A DNA stretch of 64,000 nt from Actomonas aquatica (GTDB lineage Bacteria > Verrucomicrobiota > Verrucomicrobiia > Opitutales > Opitutaceae): positions 6,045,183 through 6,109,182 of the forward strand of contig NZ_CP139781.1 of NCBI RefSeq assembly GCF_019679435.2. The letters run 5' to 3'. This document shows positions 1 through 13,504 of this stretch, one piece after another (position 1 is the first letter of the stretch; each line of letters begins with the position of its first letter). A model generated the notes under the pieces. It saw nothing but the letters and a program-made list of their open reading frames with translations. It was not told the origin of the DNA and ran no database searches. The position numbers were made by a program, and so were the translations under genes.

Positions 1-2
1 CC

Positions 3-824
3 CGTTCCGATGGGTTTCCGACGAATGCGCTGCACGGTTGGGTGAAGACCATTTGGAAACTCGAGGATCAGGAAGAGCCCGAGGGCGTGTTGGTGTTTTT
101 CGACCTCGGCGGCGCGCAGGATCGGCTCGCGTTGCTGCCGGATTACAAGGCGCAGCGGGAGGAGATGCCGGAGGCGTTGAGTAAACAGATCCCGGTGATC
201 AAGGAGCTGACGCGGTTGATGGGGCTGGGTGGCATCGAGATCGAAGGCGTCGAGAGCGACGACTTGTTGGCGGCGCAGGCGGTGGCTTTGGCGAAGGCTG
301 GGCACACGGTGAAGATCGTGAGTTCGGACAAGGATTTTGCGCAGGTGGTGGATGAGTCCATCTCGATGATGTTGCCGCCTTCGCCGGCGAATCCGCGCGG
401 CGGTTGGCGCAACATGGGCCCGGCGGAGGTGGAAGCAAAGTTTGGCGTGGTGCCGGCGAAGATCGCGGACTTCTTGGCGCTGGTGGGCGACTCGGTGGAC
501 AACATTCCGGGCGTGGCTGGCGTGGGACCGAAGACGGCGGCGAAGTGGCTCAACGCGCACGGCGATCTGGAGGGGGTGATCGCGGCGGCGGGGGCCGGCA
601 CCTTGAAGCCGGATCGGTTTTGCGACGTGGTGGCGGCTGATGCCGAGCGGCTGCGCATCAACCTGAAGCTCACGACGCTCAATCTCGATTTGCCGGTGCA
701 ACCGGCGGTGCGGCCGGCGACGGATGGGCCGACACTAGTGAAGCGTTTGGCCGAGCTCGAAATGAAGGGCGCAACGGCCGAAGCGGAGAAGCGTTACGGC
801 GCGGCGCAGGGCGAGTTGTTCTGA
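3..824 (+). CDS. 5'-3' exonuclease (Pol I N-terminal/FEN-like), 5' end outside window
   Basis: Metal-dependent 5' nuclease of the PIN/FEN superfamily, expected to remove RNA primers and flap ends during DNA repair and replication. The frame is open from base 3 and the upstream codons read RSDGFPTNALHGW, which matches the family's N-terminal region, so the GTG at 42 is internal and the gene starts before the window. Conserved acidic metal ligands are visible in FFDLGG, EGVESDDLLA and SSDKDF, followed by LVGDSVDNIPGVAGVGPKTA, the helix-hairpin-helix DNA-binding motif typical of the family. It ends without a polymerase domain, so it is a stand-alone exonuclease and not polA. The next gene converges from the other strand 34 bp downstream. 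Confidence 0.9.
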   Translation, partial: RSDGFPTNALHGWVKTIWKLEDQEEPEGVLVFFDLGGAQDRLALLPDYKAQREEMPEALSKQIPVIKELTRLMGLGGIEIEGVESDDLLAAQAVALAKAGHTVKIVSSDKDFAQVVDESISMMLPPSPANPRGGWRNMGPAEVEAKFGVVPAKIADFLALVGDSVDNIPGVAGVGPKTAAKWLNAHGDLEGVIAAAGAGTLKPDRFCDVVAADAERLRINLKLTTLNLDLPVQPAVRPATDGPTLVKRLAELEMKGATAEAEKRYGAAQGELF

Positions 825-858
825 GGCGGCGGCGTCGTGCGGGCTCTGGCTGCCGGAG

Positions 859-4860
<4,002 letters not shown>

Positions 4861-4956
4861 GCAAGGAAAGCGTTAACAAATACGGGTGAGGGAGGACGCA
4901 GGGGCAGGGGCGAGGGTGAAACCGGAATCGGAAGGTCTGAGACCTGAGCGGGGACC

Positions 4957-5700
4957 TCAGCCCGCATCCGCTGCGCCGGAGGGGTCAAATATGTAGCCGA
5001 CGCCGTGCACGGTGCGGAAGGCGTCCAAGGAGCTGCCGTTACGTTTGAACAGGTCACGCACCTTCACGATGTATTGATCGAGCGAGCGGCTCTTTACGTC
5101 GGCGTGGATGCCCCAGACGGAGTGGATGAGCGCCTTGCGGGTGATCACAATGCCCTCGTGCTCATGGAGGTAGGCGAGGATGCCCAGCTCTTTGCGGCCG
5201 ATTTTTTCCACGCGGTCGGCAAAGTGGATTTCCAAGCGTCCCGGGTGGACCTGCCCGCCGCAAATCTCGAACGGCTCGTCGCTCACCCGGGCGTTTTTGG
5301 TGACCTTCAGATCGTCCCGGGCTTCGGATCGGCGCAACACGGCGCGAATGCGGGCGACGAGTTCGGCGTAACCGAAGGGTTTGGTGATGTAGTCGTCGCC
5401 GCCGAGCTCGAGTCCTTTCACCTTGTTGGTCTCGAGGGAGTTGCCGGTGAGGAAAATGGTGGGGATGGTGATGTCCTCGCGCCGCAGCTCTTCGAGCAGG
5501 GCAAAACCGGACTGATCCGGCAGGTTGATATCGAGGAGCATCAGGTTCGCGAAATTGCGTTTGAGGAAACGCGTCGCGTGCGCGGCCCGGCCGCAGATTT
5601 GGGCCTGCATGCCCGCTTCCTCCAAGTGGACGGAGATGAGCTTGGCCAGTTCCTCTTCGTCTTCGACGACGAGGATGAGCGGCTTGGGTTCGGAGCGCAT
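4957..5700 (-). CDS. OmpR/PhoB-family response regulator
   Basis: DNA-binding response regulator of 247 residues. The receiver domain (about 8-122) shows the acidic pair E13-D14, acceptor Asp D57 in LLDINLPDQ, the conserved Thr in FLTGN and Lys in ITKPFG. The C-terminal winged helix (about 150-240) ends in the usual VRDLFKR...HGVGYIF signature. I chose the ATG at 5698-5700 because MRSEPKP directly precedes the receiver fold; the longer reading from a TTG at 5781 adds unrelated residues. It lies upstream of and co-oriented with the hybrid kinase, so they may form one transcription unit. It is divergent from hisG across an AT-rich inverted repeat. Confidence 0.93.
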   Translation of the reverse strand: MRSEPKPLILVVEDEEELAKLISVHLEEAGMQAQICGRAAHATRFLKRNFANLMLLDINLPDQSGFALLEELRREDITIPTIFLTGNSLETNKVKGLELGGDDYITKPFGYAELVARIRAVLRRSEARDDLKVTKNARVSDEPFEICGGQVHPGRLEIHFADRVEKIGRKELGILAYLHEHEGIVITRKALIHSVWGIHADVKSRSLDQYIVKVRDLFKRNGSSLDAFRTVHGVGYIFDPSGAADAG

Positions 5701-5734
5701 AGGTGAGGGTGGTGCGGTAAGTTGCGCGAGGCAG

Positions 5735-5758
5735 TTGTAAAAAGCGAATTTTTTACAA
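5735..5758. promoter_or_regulatory. Perfect 9-bp inverted repeat in the regulator/hisG divergent promoter region
   Basis: TTGTAAAAA (5735-5743) and TTTTTACAA (5750-5758) are perfect reverse complements separated by 6 nt. The site is AT-rich in an otherwise GC-rich intergenic region between the divergently transcribed response regulator and hisG, 34 bp upstream of the regulator start. The size and place fit an operator, possibly autoregulatory; a transcript hairpin is the alternative. No binding protein can be assigned. Confidence 0.45.
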
Positions 5759-5865
5759 GTGCAGGGGGTGCAGCCTGTCAAAGCAAAGCTGGTGCACCAA
5801 GACGGGGTAACTGTAGCGCAAAATTGGGCTTGAAGGTGGGGTGGGGGGAGTCTGCTTTTCCCGGC

Positions 5866-6750
5866 GTGTCCGCATCCACCCCTCTGCTAATGCTCGGACT
5901 GCCGAAGGGCAGCCTCGAGGAGTCGACCAAAGCCCTCTTCGCCAAGGCCGGCTGGAAGATTAAGACGAGTTCCCGCTCGTATCGCCCGTCCATCGACGAT
6001 CCGGAGCTCGACGGCCGTTTTGTGCGCGCTCAGGAGGTGAGCCGTTACGTGGAGTCTGGTTTCTTCGACTGCGGTCTCACCGGTTGGGATTGGGTGCGGG
6101 AAAACGAGAGCGACGTGGTGGAGGTCTGCGACCTGATCTACAGCCGCGCTTCGACCCTCAAGTCCCGCTGGGTGCTCTGCGTGCCGGAGGACTCTCCGGT
6201 GCAAAAGGCCGAGGACCTCGCCGGCAAGCGGGTCGCCACCGAGCTCATGGGCACGGTGCAGCGTTACTTCGCCGAAAAGGGTGTGGACGCCAAGGTCGAG
6301 TTCTCCTGGGGCGCGACCGAGGTGAAGGTGCCTGATCTGGTCGACGCCATCGTCGACATCACCGAGACCGGCTCCTCCCTGCGCGCCAACAAGCTGCGCA
6401 TCGTCGACACCCTGCTCGAAACCAACACCAAGCTCATCGCCAACAAGGCCAGCTGGGCCAACCCCGAGAAACGCAAGAAGATCGAGACGATCGCCATGCT
6501 GCTCCAAGGCGCGCTTGAGGCGGAGAGCAAGGTGGGTCTCAAAATGAATCTCCCCGAGGCCTCGCTCGACGCGGTCGTCAAGGAGCTCCCCGCGCTGCGC
6601 AACCCGACCATCTCGCAGCTCAATGCCGCGGGCTGGGTCGCGCTCGAAACCGTCATCGACGAAAAGGTGGCTCGCCAAATCATCCCGCAACTCAAGGCGC
6701 TCGGCGCCGAGGGAATCGTCGAGTATCCGCTCAACAAAGTGGTCTATTGA
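5866..6750 (+). CDS. hisG: ATP phosphoribosyltransferase (first step of histidine synthesis)
   Basis: Condenses ATP and PRPP to phosphoribosyl-ATP, the committed step of histidine biosynthesis in the cytoplasm. The N-terminal motif LGLPKGSLEEST, the DCGLTGWDWV segment and the PRPP-binding stretch DIVDITETGSSLRANKL are characteristic. At 294 residues with a C-terminal regulatory-like domain (about 215-294, ending IVEYPLNKVVY) it is the long HisG form, which normally works without HisZ and is feedback-inhibited by histidine. The start is taken at the GTG at 5866 (MSASTPLLMLGLPKG); the ATG at 5890 is an alternative. No other his gene is adjacent. Confidence 0.95.
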   Translation: MSASTPLLMLGLPKGSLEESTKALFAKAGWKIKTSSRSYRPSIDDPELDGRFVRAQEVSRYVESGFFDCGLTGWDWVRENESDVVEVCDLIYSRASTLKSRWVLCVPEDSPVQKAEDLAGKRVATELMGTVQRYFAEKGVDAKVEFSWGATEVKVPDLVDAIVDITETGSSLRANKLRIVDTLLETNTKLIANKASWANPEKRKKIETIAMLLQGALEAESKVGLKMNLPEASLDAVVKELPALRNPTISQLNAAGWVALETVIDEKVARQIIPQLKALGAEGIVEYPLNKVVY

Positions 6751-6831
6751 TTTTCGATTTCGCGCTTCTCGGTTTTCGATTTGCTACAGTCGTTGATCGA
6801 GAAGGCCGGGTAGGCCGCCGCTGAATCGAAA
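6751..6831. repeat. Short TTTTCGATTT repeats between hisG and aguB
   Basis: TTTTCGATTT occurs at 6751-6760 and again at 6773-6782, 22 nt apart, and an inverted copy (AATCGAAA) lies at 6824-6831. They fill the 102-bp gap between hisG and aguB. No terminator-like hairpin with a T run was seen here. Confidence 0.5.
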
Positions 6832-6852
6832 GTCCCACATCCCAAATCCGAT

Positions 6853-7737
6853 ATGAAGACCGTCACCCTCGGCCTGTTGCAGCACGCCTGCACCGGCGAT
6901 CCCAAAGCCAACCTCAAGAAAACCCTCTCGTTGGCCGAGAAAGCCGCGAAGCAGGGCGCGAAGATCATCTGCACGCAGGAGCTCTTCCGCTCGCAATATT
7001 TCTGCCAGAGCGAGGACCACGAGAACTTCCTCCTCGCCGAGTCGATTCCCGGTCCGAGCACCAAGGCCTTCCAGAAGATCGCCAAGAAGCACGGTGTGGT
7101 GATCGTCGCGTCGCTCTTCGAAAAGCGCGCCTCCGGGCTCTACCACAACACCGCGGTGATCATCGACGCCGACGGTTCGTTGCTGGGCATCTACCGTAAG
7201 ATGCACATTCCGGATGATCCGCTCTTCTACGAGAAGTTCTACTTCACGCCGGGCGACACGGGCTTCCGGGCCTGGGACACCAAATACGGCCGCATCGGCG
7301 TGCTCGTGTGCTGGGACCAATGGTATCCGGAAGGTGCCCGCCTCACGGCGCTGCAGGGCGCCGAGATCCTATTCTACCCGACGGCGATCGGCTGGCATCC
7401 GTCTGAGAAGGCGGAGTATGGCGAGAACCAGCACGGCGCCTGGGAAACGATCCAGCGCAGTCATGCGGTGGCCAACGGCTGCTACGTGGCGGCGGTCAAT
7501 CGCATCGGTCTTGAGACGCCGATCGGCGGTGATGGCATCGAGTTCTGGGGCCAGAGTTTTGTGGCCGGCACCAGCGGCCAGATCCTGCAGAAGGCCTCGG
7601 TCGACAAGGAAGAGATCCTGCTCGTTCCGATCGAGTTGGGTAAAGTCGACGTCACCCGGACGCATTGGCCGTTCCTGCGCGACCGTCGCATCGACGCCTA
7701 CGGCGACCTGACGAAGCGTTACATCGACAACACCTGA
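6853..7737 (+). CDS. aguB: N-carbamoylputrescine amidohydrolase
   Basis: Nitrilase-superfamily enzyme of 294 residues that converts N-carbamoylputrescine to putrescine, CO2 and ammonia, the last step of the agmatine route to polyamines. The catalytic triad is visible as E43 (CTQELF), K116 (YRKMHIPDD) and C153 (VLVCWDQWYPE). The residues GWHPSEKAEYG and RSHAVANGCYVAAVNR are typical of the plant and bacterial AguB group. The partner gene aguA lies downstream, but a Y1 transposase gene with REP-like palindromes now separates them by 0.7 kb. A GGATGAA/TTCATCC hairpin just after the stop lacks a T run. Confidence 0.95.
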   Translation: MKTVTLGLLQHACTGDPKANLKKTLSLAEKAAKQGAKIICTQELFRSQYFCQSEDHENFLLAESIPGPSTKAFQKIAKKHGVVIVASLFEKRASGLYHNTAVIIDADGSLLGIYRKMHIPDDPLFYEKFYFTPGDTGFRAWDTKYGRIGVLVCWDQWYPEGARLTALQGAEILFYPTAIGWHPSEKAEYGENQHGAWETIQRSHAVANGCYVAAVNRIGLETPIGGDGIEFWGQSFVAGTSGQILQKASVDKEEILLVPIELGKVDVTRTHWPFLRDRRIDAYGDLTKRYIDNT

Positions 7738-7743
7738 GGGGCA

Positions 7744-7867
7744 GGATGAATCGGTTTCGGTTCATCCCGTCGGCCTCCGCCCAAGCCGCGTCAGCGGCGA
7801 ATGCTCGTAGCCGGGCGATTCATCGCCGGGTAGTTGGACACCTCGAAGCATCGTCGCGTCGCGACGA
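7744..7867. repeat. REP-like palindromes, left of the Y1 transposase
   Basis: Three hairpins lie between aguB and the transposase: GGATGAA/TTCATCC (7744-7750 and 7761-7767), CCGGGCGAT/ATCGCCGGG with one mismatch (7811-7819 and 7822-7830), and the perfect TCGTCGCG/CGCGACGA (7851-7858 and 7860-7867) around a single T. The last shares the core GTCGCG-N-CGCGAC with the hairpin on the other side of the gene. This is the arrangement expected for REP elements acted on by their own RAYT. Confidence 0.65.
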
Positions 7868-7885
7868 CTGAGCGCAGTTCGCCCT

Positions 7886-8338
7886 ATGGCCAATACCTAC
7901 ACCTCGCTCCAGTATCACGTGGTGTTCAGCACCAAAAAACGGGAGCCCTGGTTGGTTGAATCAGTGTGTGAACGGCTTTGGCCCTACTTGGGAGGCATCG
8001 CCCGGGAAAACGGGATGAAGGCGCTGGAGATTGGCGGGGTCGCAGACCACATCCACCTCCTCCTGGTGCTTCCGCCGAGCCTTGCTCTGTCCAAGGCGCT
8101 TCAGCTGCTCAAAGGAGCTTCGTCCCGTTGGATCCACGATAACTTTCCCGCGTTGAGTCACTTTGGCTGGCAGGACGGATATGGCGCATTCACGGTGAGC
8201 GAATCTCAGATCCCGGTCGTTCGAGAGTATATCCGCAATCAACCTGAACATCATCGTGTCACGACCTTTGCCGAGGAATACCAAACCTTCATGGAGCGAC
8301 ATGGCATCGAGTTTGATGAGCGTTATTTACTGGGATGA
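7886..8338 (+). CDS. Y1 (IS200/RAYT-like) transposase
   Basis: HUH single-strand nuclease of 150 residues that would cut and join DNA at hairpins. The metal-binding HIH at residues 55-57 (VADHIHLLL) and the catalytic tyrosine Y115 (VREYIRNQPEHH) are both present, as is the family segment WQDGYGAFTVSES, so the protein looks intact. There is no accompanying tnpB, and REP-like palindromes with a common core flank the gene on both sides. That favours a domesticated RAYT over a mobile IS200. It sits between aguB and aguA and presumably entered an ancestral agu operon. Confidence 0.9.
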   Translation: MANTYTSLQYHVVFSTKKREPWLVESVCERLWPYLGGIARENGMKALEIGGVADHIHLLLVLPPSLALSKALQLLKGASSRWIHDNFPALSHFGWQDGYGAFTVSESQIPVVREYIRNQPEHHRVTTFAEEYQTFMERHGIEFDERYLLG

Positions 8339-8344
8339 ATTCAG

Positions 8345-8432
8345 GCGTCGCGCCGCGACGCACCAGTCCACCGGAGAATCCAGTTCCCGGGCGCTAAACC
8401 GCCCGGCTAGTTTCGAATGCCGCTAGCGCGGC
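8345..8432. repeat. REP-like palindromes, right of the Y1 transposase
   Basis: Three perfect hairpins follow the transposase: GCGTCGCG/CGCGACGC (8345-8352 and 8354-8361) with a one-base loop, CCGGGCG/CGCCCGG (8387-8393 and 8400-8406) with a six-base loop, and GCCGC/GCGGC (8419-8423 and 8428-8432). The first has the same core as the left palindrome at 7851-7867. The last ends 7 bp before the aguA start and could affect its translation. Confidence 0.65.
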
Positions 8433-8439
8433 CTAAAGT

Positions 8440-9492
8440 ATGAAGGCATCAACCAACAAAGATACCCCCGCGGCCCTTGGCTTCCGTATGCCTGCGGAGT
8501 GGGAACCGCAGGAAGCGGTGTGGCTGTCGTGGCCCCACAAGAAGGCCTCCTGGCCGGGTCTGTGGCGCAACATCCCCAAACACTACGCGGCCTACGTCGC
8601 GGCGATCAGCCGCTTCGAGAAGGTGCGCATCAATCTCGCCGCGCCGCTGCAGGAGAAAGCCAAGGCGCTCTGCGTGAAGGCCGATGCGGTGATGTCGCGA
8701 GTCGAATTCTACGACCACCCGACCAACGACGCGTGGTGTCGCGATCATGGCCCGATCTTCGTGAAGCACCGCGAGACCGGTGAAGTCGCGTTGACCGATT
8801 GGATGCACAATGCCTGGGGCGGCAAATACCCGCCCTACGACTTGGACAATGAGATCCCGCCGTCGATCGCCCGCGCGCTGAAGCTGCGTCGCTTCGAGAA
8901 GTCGATGGTGATGGAAGGCGGCTCCATCGACGTGAACGGCAAGGGGCTCTTGCTCACGAGTGAGCAGTGCCTGCTGCACCCGAATCGTAACCCGACGATG
9001 ACGAAGGCTGAGATCGAGCGCGCCCTGAAGGACATGCTCGGCGTGCGCCGCATCCTCTGGCTGGGCGAGGGCATCGTGGGCGACGATACCGACGGGCATA
9101 TCGACGACATCACGCGCTTCTTCCGCGCCGATGGCCTCATCACCTGCGTTGAAAAAAACAAGCGCGACCCCAATCACAAGTTGCTCGCGGCCAATCTCGA
9201 ACGCATGCGCGACTTCCGCACGATGCAGGGCAAGCCGATCGACATCGTCGAGCTGCCCATGCCACGCCCGGTGTTGATCAAGGGCGAACGCGTGCCGGCC
9301 AGTTACGCCAATTTCCTCATCATCAACGACGCCGTGTTGGTGCCGACCTTCCGGCAAAAGCGTCGCGACGCCGAAGCCTGCGCGATCATCGCCTCATGCT
9401 TCCCCGGCCGCGAAGTGGTGCCGGTCGATTGCGCCGAGATCATCTGGGGCTTGGGCACTTTGCATTGTCTTTCGCAACAACAGCCGGCCTGA
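8440..9492 (+). CDS. aguA: Agmatine deiminase
   Basis: Hydrolyses agmatine to N-carbamoylputrescine and ammonia, supplying the substrate for AguB. It belongs to the guanidino-group-modifying (pentein) superfamily, about 350 residues as usual. Family motifs are visible: QEAVWLSWPH near the N-terminus, TNDAWCRDHGPIF, MEGGSIDVNGKG, the His-containing DDTDGHIDDITRF and the catalytic Cys in the C-terminal GLGTLHCLSQQ (C343). With aguB it makes a complete two-step route from agmatine to putrescine. No arginine decarboxylase gene is in the window. Confidence 0.95.
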   Translation: MKASTNKDTPAALGFRMPAEWEPQEAVWLSWPHKKASWPGLWRNIPKHYAAYVAAISRFEKVRINLAAPLQEKAKALCVKADAVMSRVEFYDHPTNDAWCRDHGPIFVKHRETGEVALTDWMHNAWGGKYPPYDLDNEIPPSIARALKLRRFEKSMVMEGGSIDVNGKGLLLTSEQCLLHPNRNPTMTKAEIERALKDMLGVRRILWLGEGIVGDDTDGHIDDITRFFRADGLITCVEKNKRDPNHKLLAANLERMRDFRTMQGKPIDIVELPMPRPVLIKGERVPASYANFLIINDAVLVPTFRQKRRDAEACAIIASCFPGREVVPVDCAEIIWGLGTLHCLSQQQPA

Positions 9493-9509
9493 GTGGTCGG
9501 ACTTCTGCC

Positions 9510-10004
9510 ATGACCCATCGCCCCGTTTTTGTCCTCGTCGCCGCGCTCCTGCTCGGCGGCTGCGCCACCATTGAGGAAAAGGCCGCCTCGCTGCAGCTGC
9601 CCGCCGTGCAGTCGCAGTCCAATTTCTACGCTCGGACGAAGCCGGTCGTGTTTGAGGCGCTCGTCGATGTGCTGGAAACGATGGGCTACACCATCTCGCG
9701 CGCCCAGCCCGCCCAAGGTGTGATCGAGGCTTACAGCCACCTACTGGAAGGCGATGATCCCGGCTCCTCGCGGCAGTTCTTTATCTCGGCCCGTCTCCAG
9801 GAAGTCGGCGAAACCGAGAGCAGCGTGGAGCTCAAGGTGCGGGAAGCCTTCGAGGGCAACTTCAAGGCGGGCGCGACTCGTGAGTCGCACGCGCAACACG
9901 GCCGCTACGACAGCATCTTCGAGGCCTTGGAAGCGAAGTTGGGCGAAGGCAGCTGGTTGCCGCCGAGTCAACCGTCCCCCGGCTCAGTCGGGGCAGGACG
10001 CTGA
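9510..10004 (+). CDS. Predicted lipoprotein, unknown function
   Basis: A 164-residue protein with a clear lipoprotein signal peptide: hydrophobic residues 5-15 then the lipobox LLLGGC with the lipidated Cys at 18. The mature part is hydrophilic, with a predicted alpha/beta segment around YARTKPVVFEALVDVLETMG and no family I recognise. The ATG at 9510 is chosen because it places the signal peptide at the N-terminus; the frame is open further upstream inside aguA. It follows aguA by 17 bp and may be co-transcribed. Its last 37 bp overlap the 3' end of the convergent PEP-CTERM gene. Confidence 0.8.
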   Translation: MTHRPVFVLVAALLLGGCATIEEKAASLQLPAVQSQSNFYARTKPVVFEALVDVLETMGYTISRAQPAQGVIEAYSHLLEGDDPGSSRQFFISARLQEVGETESSVELKVREAFEGNFKAGATRESHAQHGRYDSIFEALEAKLGEGSWLPPSQPSPGSVGAGR

Positions 10005-10678
10005 GGTTCGGTCGCGGACGTGGGTTGCTGACGTCGTCGTCGCCACGCGAGGTAGCCAAAGCAGCCGACCCCGAGCGCCAGAGAGTAGTGCGCCGGTTCG
10101 GGCACGGCCGACAACGGCGCGGTCTGCGACAGGTAACCCGAAGTGAGGCTGCGTTCAAAATGGACGTAACCCGAGTAGCCGATATTCCAGAAGCTGAACG
10201 GCAGACTGGCCGTTTCGTAGCTGCCCTGCAGCACGCCGTCGGTGATGGCTGCAGCGATGACGAGGGGGGCATCCAGCATGGATGCCTCCAGTTGCAGATT
10301 GAAGTAGTTCGCGGTGGAACCCAGCTGCAGCAGCGTCCCGGATTGGAAGTCGATGTTGGCTTCGGTATGCAGACTGAGATACGGTTCGTTGGGCTCAAAA
10401 TCGTAGTAGTAAGGTGCGGTCACCGATTCCACGCCTGGCCACACGACATCCACCGGATCGGGAGGATTGGTCGGCTCCCAAAAATAGAGCTCCATGTCGT
10501 CGACCTGTTCGAGATCGAGATCGAAGTCGATGAAGCCGGTCACCGCCGCCCCATCGTCAAAGGCCATATCGTGAACATGGTAGCGCACGATCTGGGCGGA
10601 TGCGGTCAGCACGGCGGTGGCGAGGCCGAGGAGCAGCAGGAGACCGCGCAGTGGACGCGGGGGCAGGGCGAAGGTCAT
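9968..10678 (-). CDS. PEP-CTERM sorting domain protein
   Basis: Secreted protein of 236 residues. It has an N-terminal signal peptide (hydrophobic stretch LLLLLGLATAVLTASAQ) and a C-terminal sorting signal made of VPEP, a hydrophobic helix (SLALGVGCFGYLAW) and an RRRR cluster, the tripartite layout recognised by exosortase. The rest is a beta-rich acidic domain without a recognisable fold. Such proteins are anchored or released at the envelope, often with exopolysaccharide. No exosortase gene is in the window. An unusual tail of about 20 Pro/Thr/Gln-rich residues follows the Arg cluster. Confidence 0.85.
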   Translation of the reverse strand: MTFALPPRPLRGLLLLLGLATAVLTASAQIVRYHVHDMAFDDGAAVTGFIDFDLDLEQVDDMELYFWEPTNPPDPVDVVWPGVESVTAPYYYDFEPNEPYLSLHTEANIDFQSGTLLQLGSTANYFNLQLEASMLDAPLVIAAAITDGVLQGSYETASLPFSFWNIGYSGYVHFERSLTSGYLSQTAPLSAVPEPAHYSLALGVGCFGYLAWRRRRQQPTSATEPQRPAPTEPGDG

Positions 10679-10873
10679 GCCGGCCAGTTTAGCAAGCGAA
10701 CGTTCGTCGCCGCCTCACCCGTGCGGGTGATCTGCCCTCACTCCGAGGCGGTAGGGCGGGGGCGGCGCGGACCGGCAGCCGGGTGGTGCAGCCGCCTGCA
10801 GGAGCGTGATTTACCGCTTGCGCTGGGGCGAAAAATTTGGCGATTCTGACCGTTCGCGACTGTTCCTTTGATC

Positions 10874-10914
10874 GATCGGTGTCCTGTCGCGGTGCTCCCA
10901 CCGGTCGTTTTTTT
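10874..10914 (+). promoter_or_regulatory. rpsA leader with competing hairpins and a T run
   Basis: The 327-bp gap upstream of rpsA contains CGGTG (10890-10894) and CACCG (10899-10903) forming a short hairpin followed by seven T (10908-10914), which looks like a weak terminator. An alternative stem pairs GATCGGTG (10874-10881) with CACCGGTC (10899-10906) using one wobble and shares the same right arm. Mutually exclusive stems before a ribosomal protein gene could form an attenuator or autoregulatory leader; this is inference. I saw nothing else assignable in the gap. Confidence 0.35.
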
Positions 10915-11005
10915 GTCAGTGTAAACCATCAACCCACGCTCCGTTTCGACGGGGCACCCGGGCGACCGAGACCGTGGAGCAAGTCGAGGAAGTTCGTTAC
11001 ATACA

Positions 11006-12676
<1,671 letters not shown>

Positions 12677-12716
12677 GCCCGGTCTTCATCGGTCGTATCC
12701 GAAAACCAATCACACG

Positions 12717-12747
12717 AAACGCCCCGCCTCGCGCGGGGCGTTTTTTT
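12717..12747 (+). terminator. Intrinsic terminator of rpsA
   Basis: GCCCCGC (12721-12727) and GCGGGGC (12733-12739) form a GC stem with a 5-nt loop. The stem extends outward by AAAC/GTTT, and seven T follow (12741-12747). This is a textbook Rho-independent terminator. Confidence 0.92.
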
Positions 12748-12796
12748 GTGGGTGGGTGGTGCGGTGCGGGAGGATCGGGGCGGGAGGGAGGATTTA

Positions 12797-12963
12797 CAGA
12801 AGGGAACGAAGGGAAGGACGGAAGCGGAGGGGCAGGGGAACCCGGCAAACTGACCGAGAGGCAGGTGCGTTTTAACGCAAAGACGGCAAAGGACGCAAAG
12901 GTCGCAAAGCAGGGAGAGGTGGACGCGGACCTCCGGGCCGCGTTGTTTCACGTGCCTCTCGGT
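12797..12963. repeat. 9-nt-phased repeats and a 111-bp palindrome-bounded element
   Basis: AAGGGAA occurs at 12800 and 12809 with a variant at 12818. Then a 111-bp unit (12853-12963) is bounded by perfect 11-bp inverted ends, ACCGAGAGGCA and TGCCTCTCGGT. Inside it GCAAAG recurs at 12877, 12886, 12895 and 12904, exactly 9 nt apart, followed by an imperfect hairpin (GCGGACC/GGGCCGC). Diverged relatives of this unit lie at 58.5 and 59.2 kb. It has no coding potential of its own. Confidence 0.75.
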
Positions 12964-12966
12964 GTA

Positions 12967-12992
12967 GGCCGCGAGCTCGCTCGCGCTAGGCC
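12967..12992. repeat. REP-like hairpin
   Basis: GCGAGC (12971-12976) and GCTCGC (12979-12984) form a stem with a 2-nt loop, and GGCC sits on both outer sides (12967-12970, 12989-12992). It is similar in style to the palindromes around the Y1 transposase and abuts the 111-bp element. Confidence 0.55.
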
Positions 12993-13147
12993 GGGGGCGG
13001 GGTTTTAATCACCGCGAAGATTCGCTAAGCCCAGCGGCAACGGATCATCCGTGTTGATCTTTCGCCACGGAGCCAGAGACCCCGTAGGCTTGCAGCGGTT
13101 TGGGGCTTTGACTCCGGGCACTCTTATGCCGATAGGTGGCCGTCAGA
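12993..13147. other. Intergenic remainder upstream of dgkA
   Basis: This stretch holds one isolated CCGCGAAG string resembling the phased repeat modules and a likely ribosome binding site AGGTGG (13134-13139) eight bases before the dgkA ATG. I see no other gene or structured element. Confidence 0.5.
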
Positions 13148-13504
13148 ATGAAAGCGCGAGTTGAAGCCTTTAGGCACGCATTTCGGGGAGCTCGCGTGCT
13201 CGTCACGACCCAGCCCCATGCGAAGTTTCACGCGGTTGCCAGCCTCGTGGTCGTCCTTGCCGGATTCTGGTGTAAACTCACGACACTGGAGTGGGCGCTG
13301 ATTGTTTGCTCGATTTCCATCGTCTGGCTTTCCGAGGCGATGAATACCGCCCTCGAATTCCTGGCTGATGAAGTGAGCTTGGAATGGCGCGAGCGCATCA
13401 AGCACGCGAAGGATGTCGCCGCATTTTCGGTGCTGGCCGCTGCCATCGGGGCGGCGACCATCGGTGTGCTCGTTTTCACTCCCTACGTTTTCGGCCGTTC
13501 ATGA
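13148..13504 (+). CDS. dgkA: Diacylglycerol kinase family protein (DgkA type)
   Basis: Small integral membrane kinase of 118 residues that phosphorylates diacylglycerol or, in many Gram-positive and deep-branching lineages, undecaprenol. It shows the family pattern: an N-terminal amphipathic helix (FRHAFRGARVLV), three hydrophobic segments, and the active-site region VWLSEAMNTALEFLADEVS with its conserved Glu and Asn residues, followed by KHAKDVAAFSVL. I prefer the ATG at 13148, preceded by AGGTGG, over the GTG at 13136. A 45-residue ORF overlaps its stop by ATGA. Confidence 0.92.
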   Translation: MKARVEAFRHAFRGARVLVTTQPHAKFHAVASLVVVLAGFWCKLTTLEWALIVCSISIVWLSEAMNTALEFLADEVSLEWRERIKHAKDVAAFSVLAAAIGAATIGVLVFTPYVFGRS

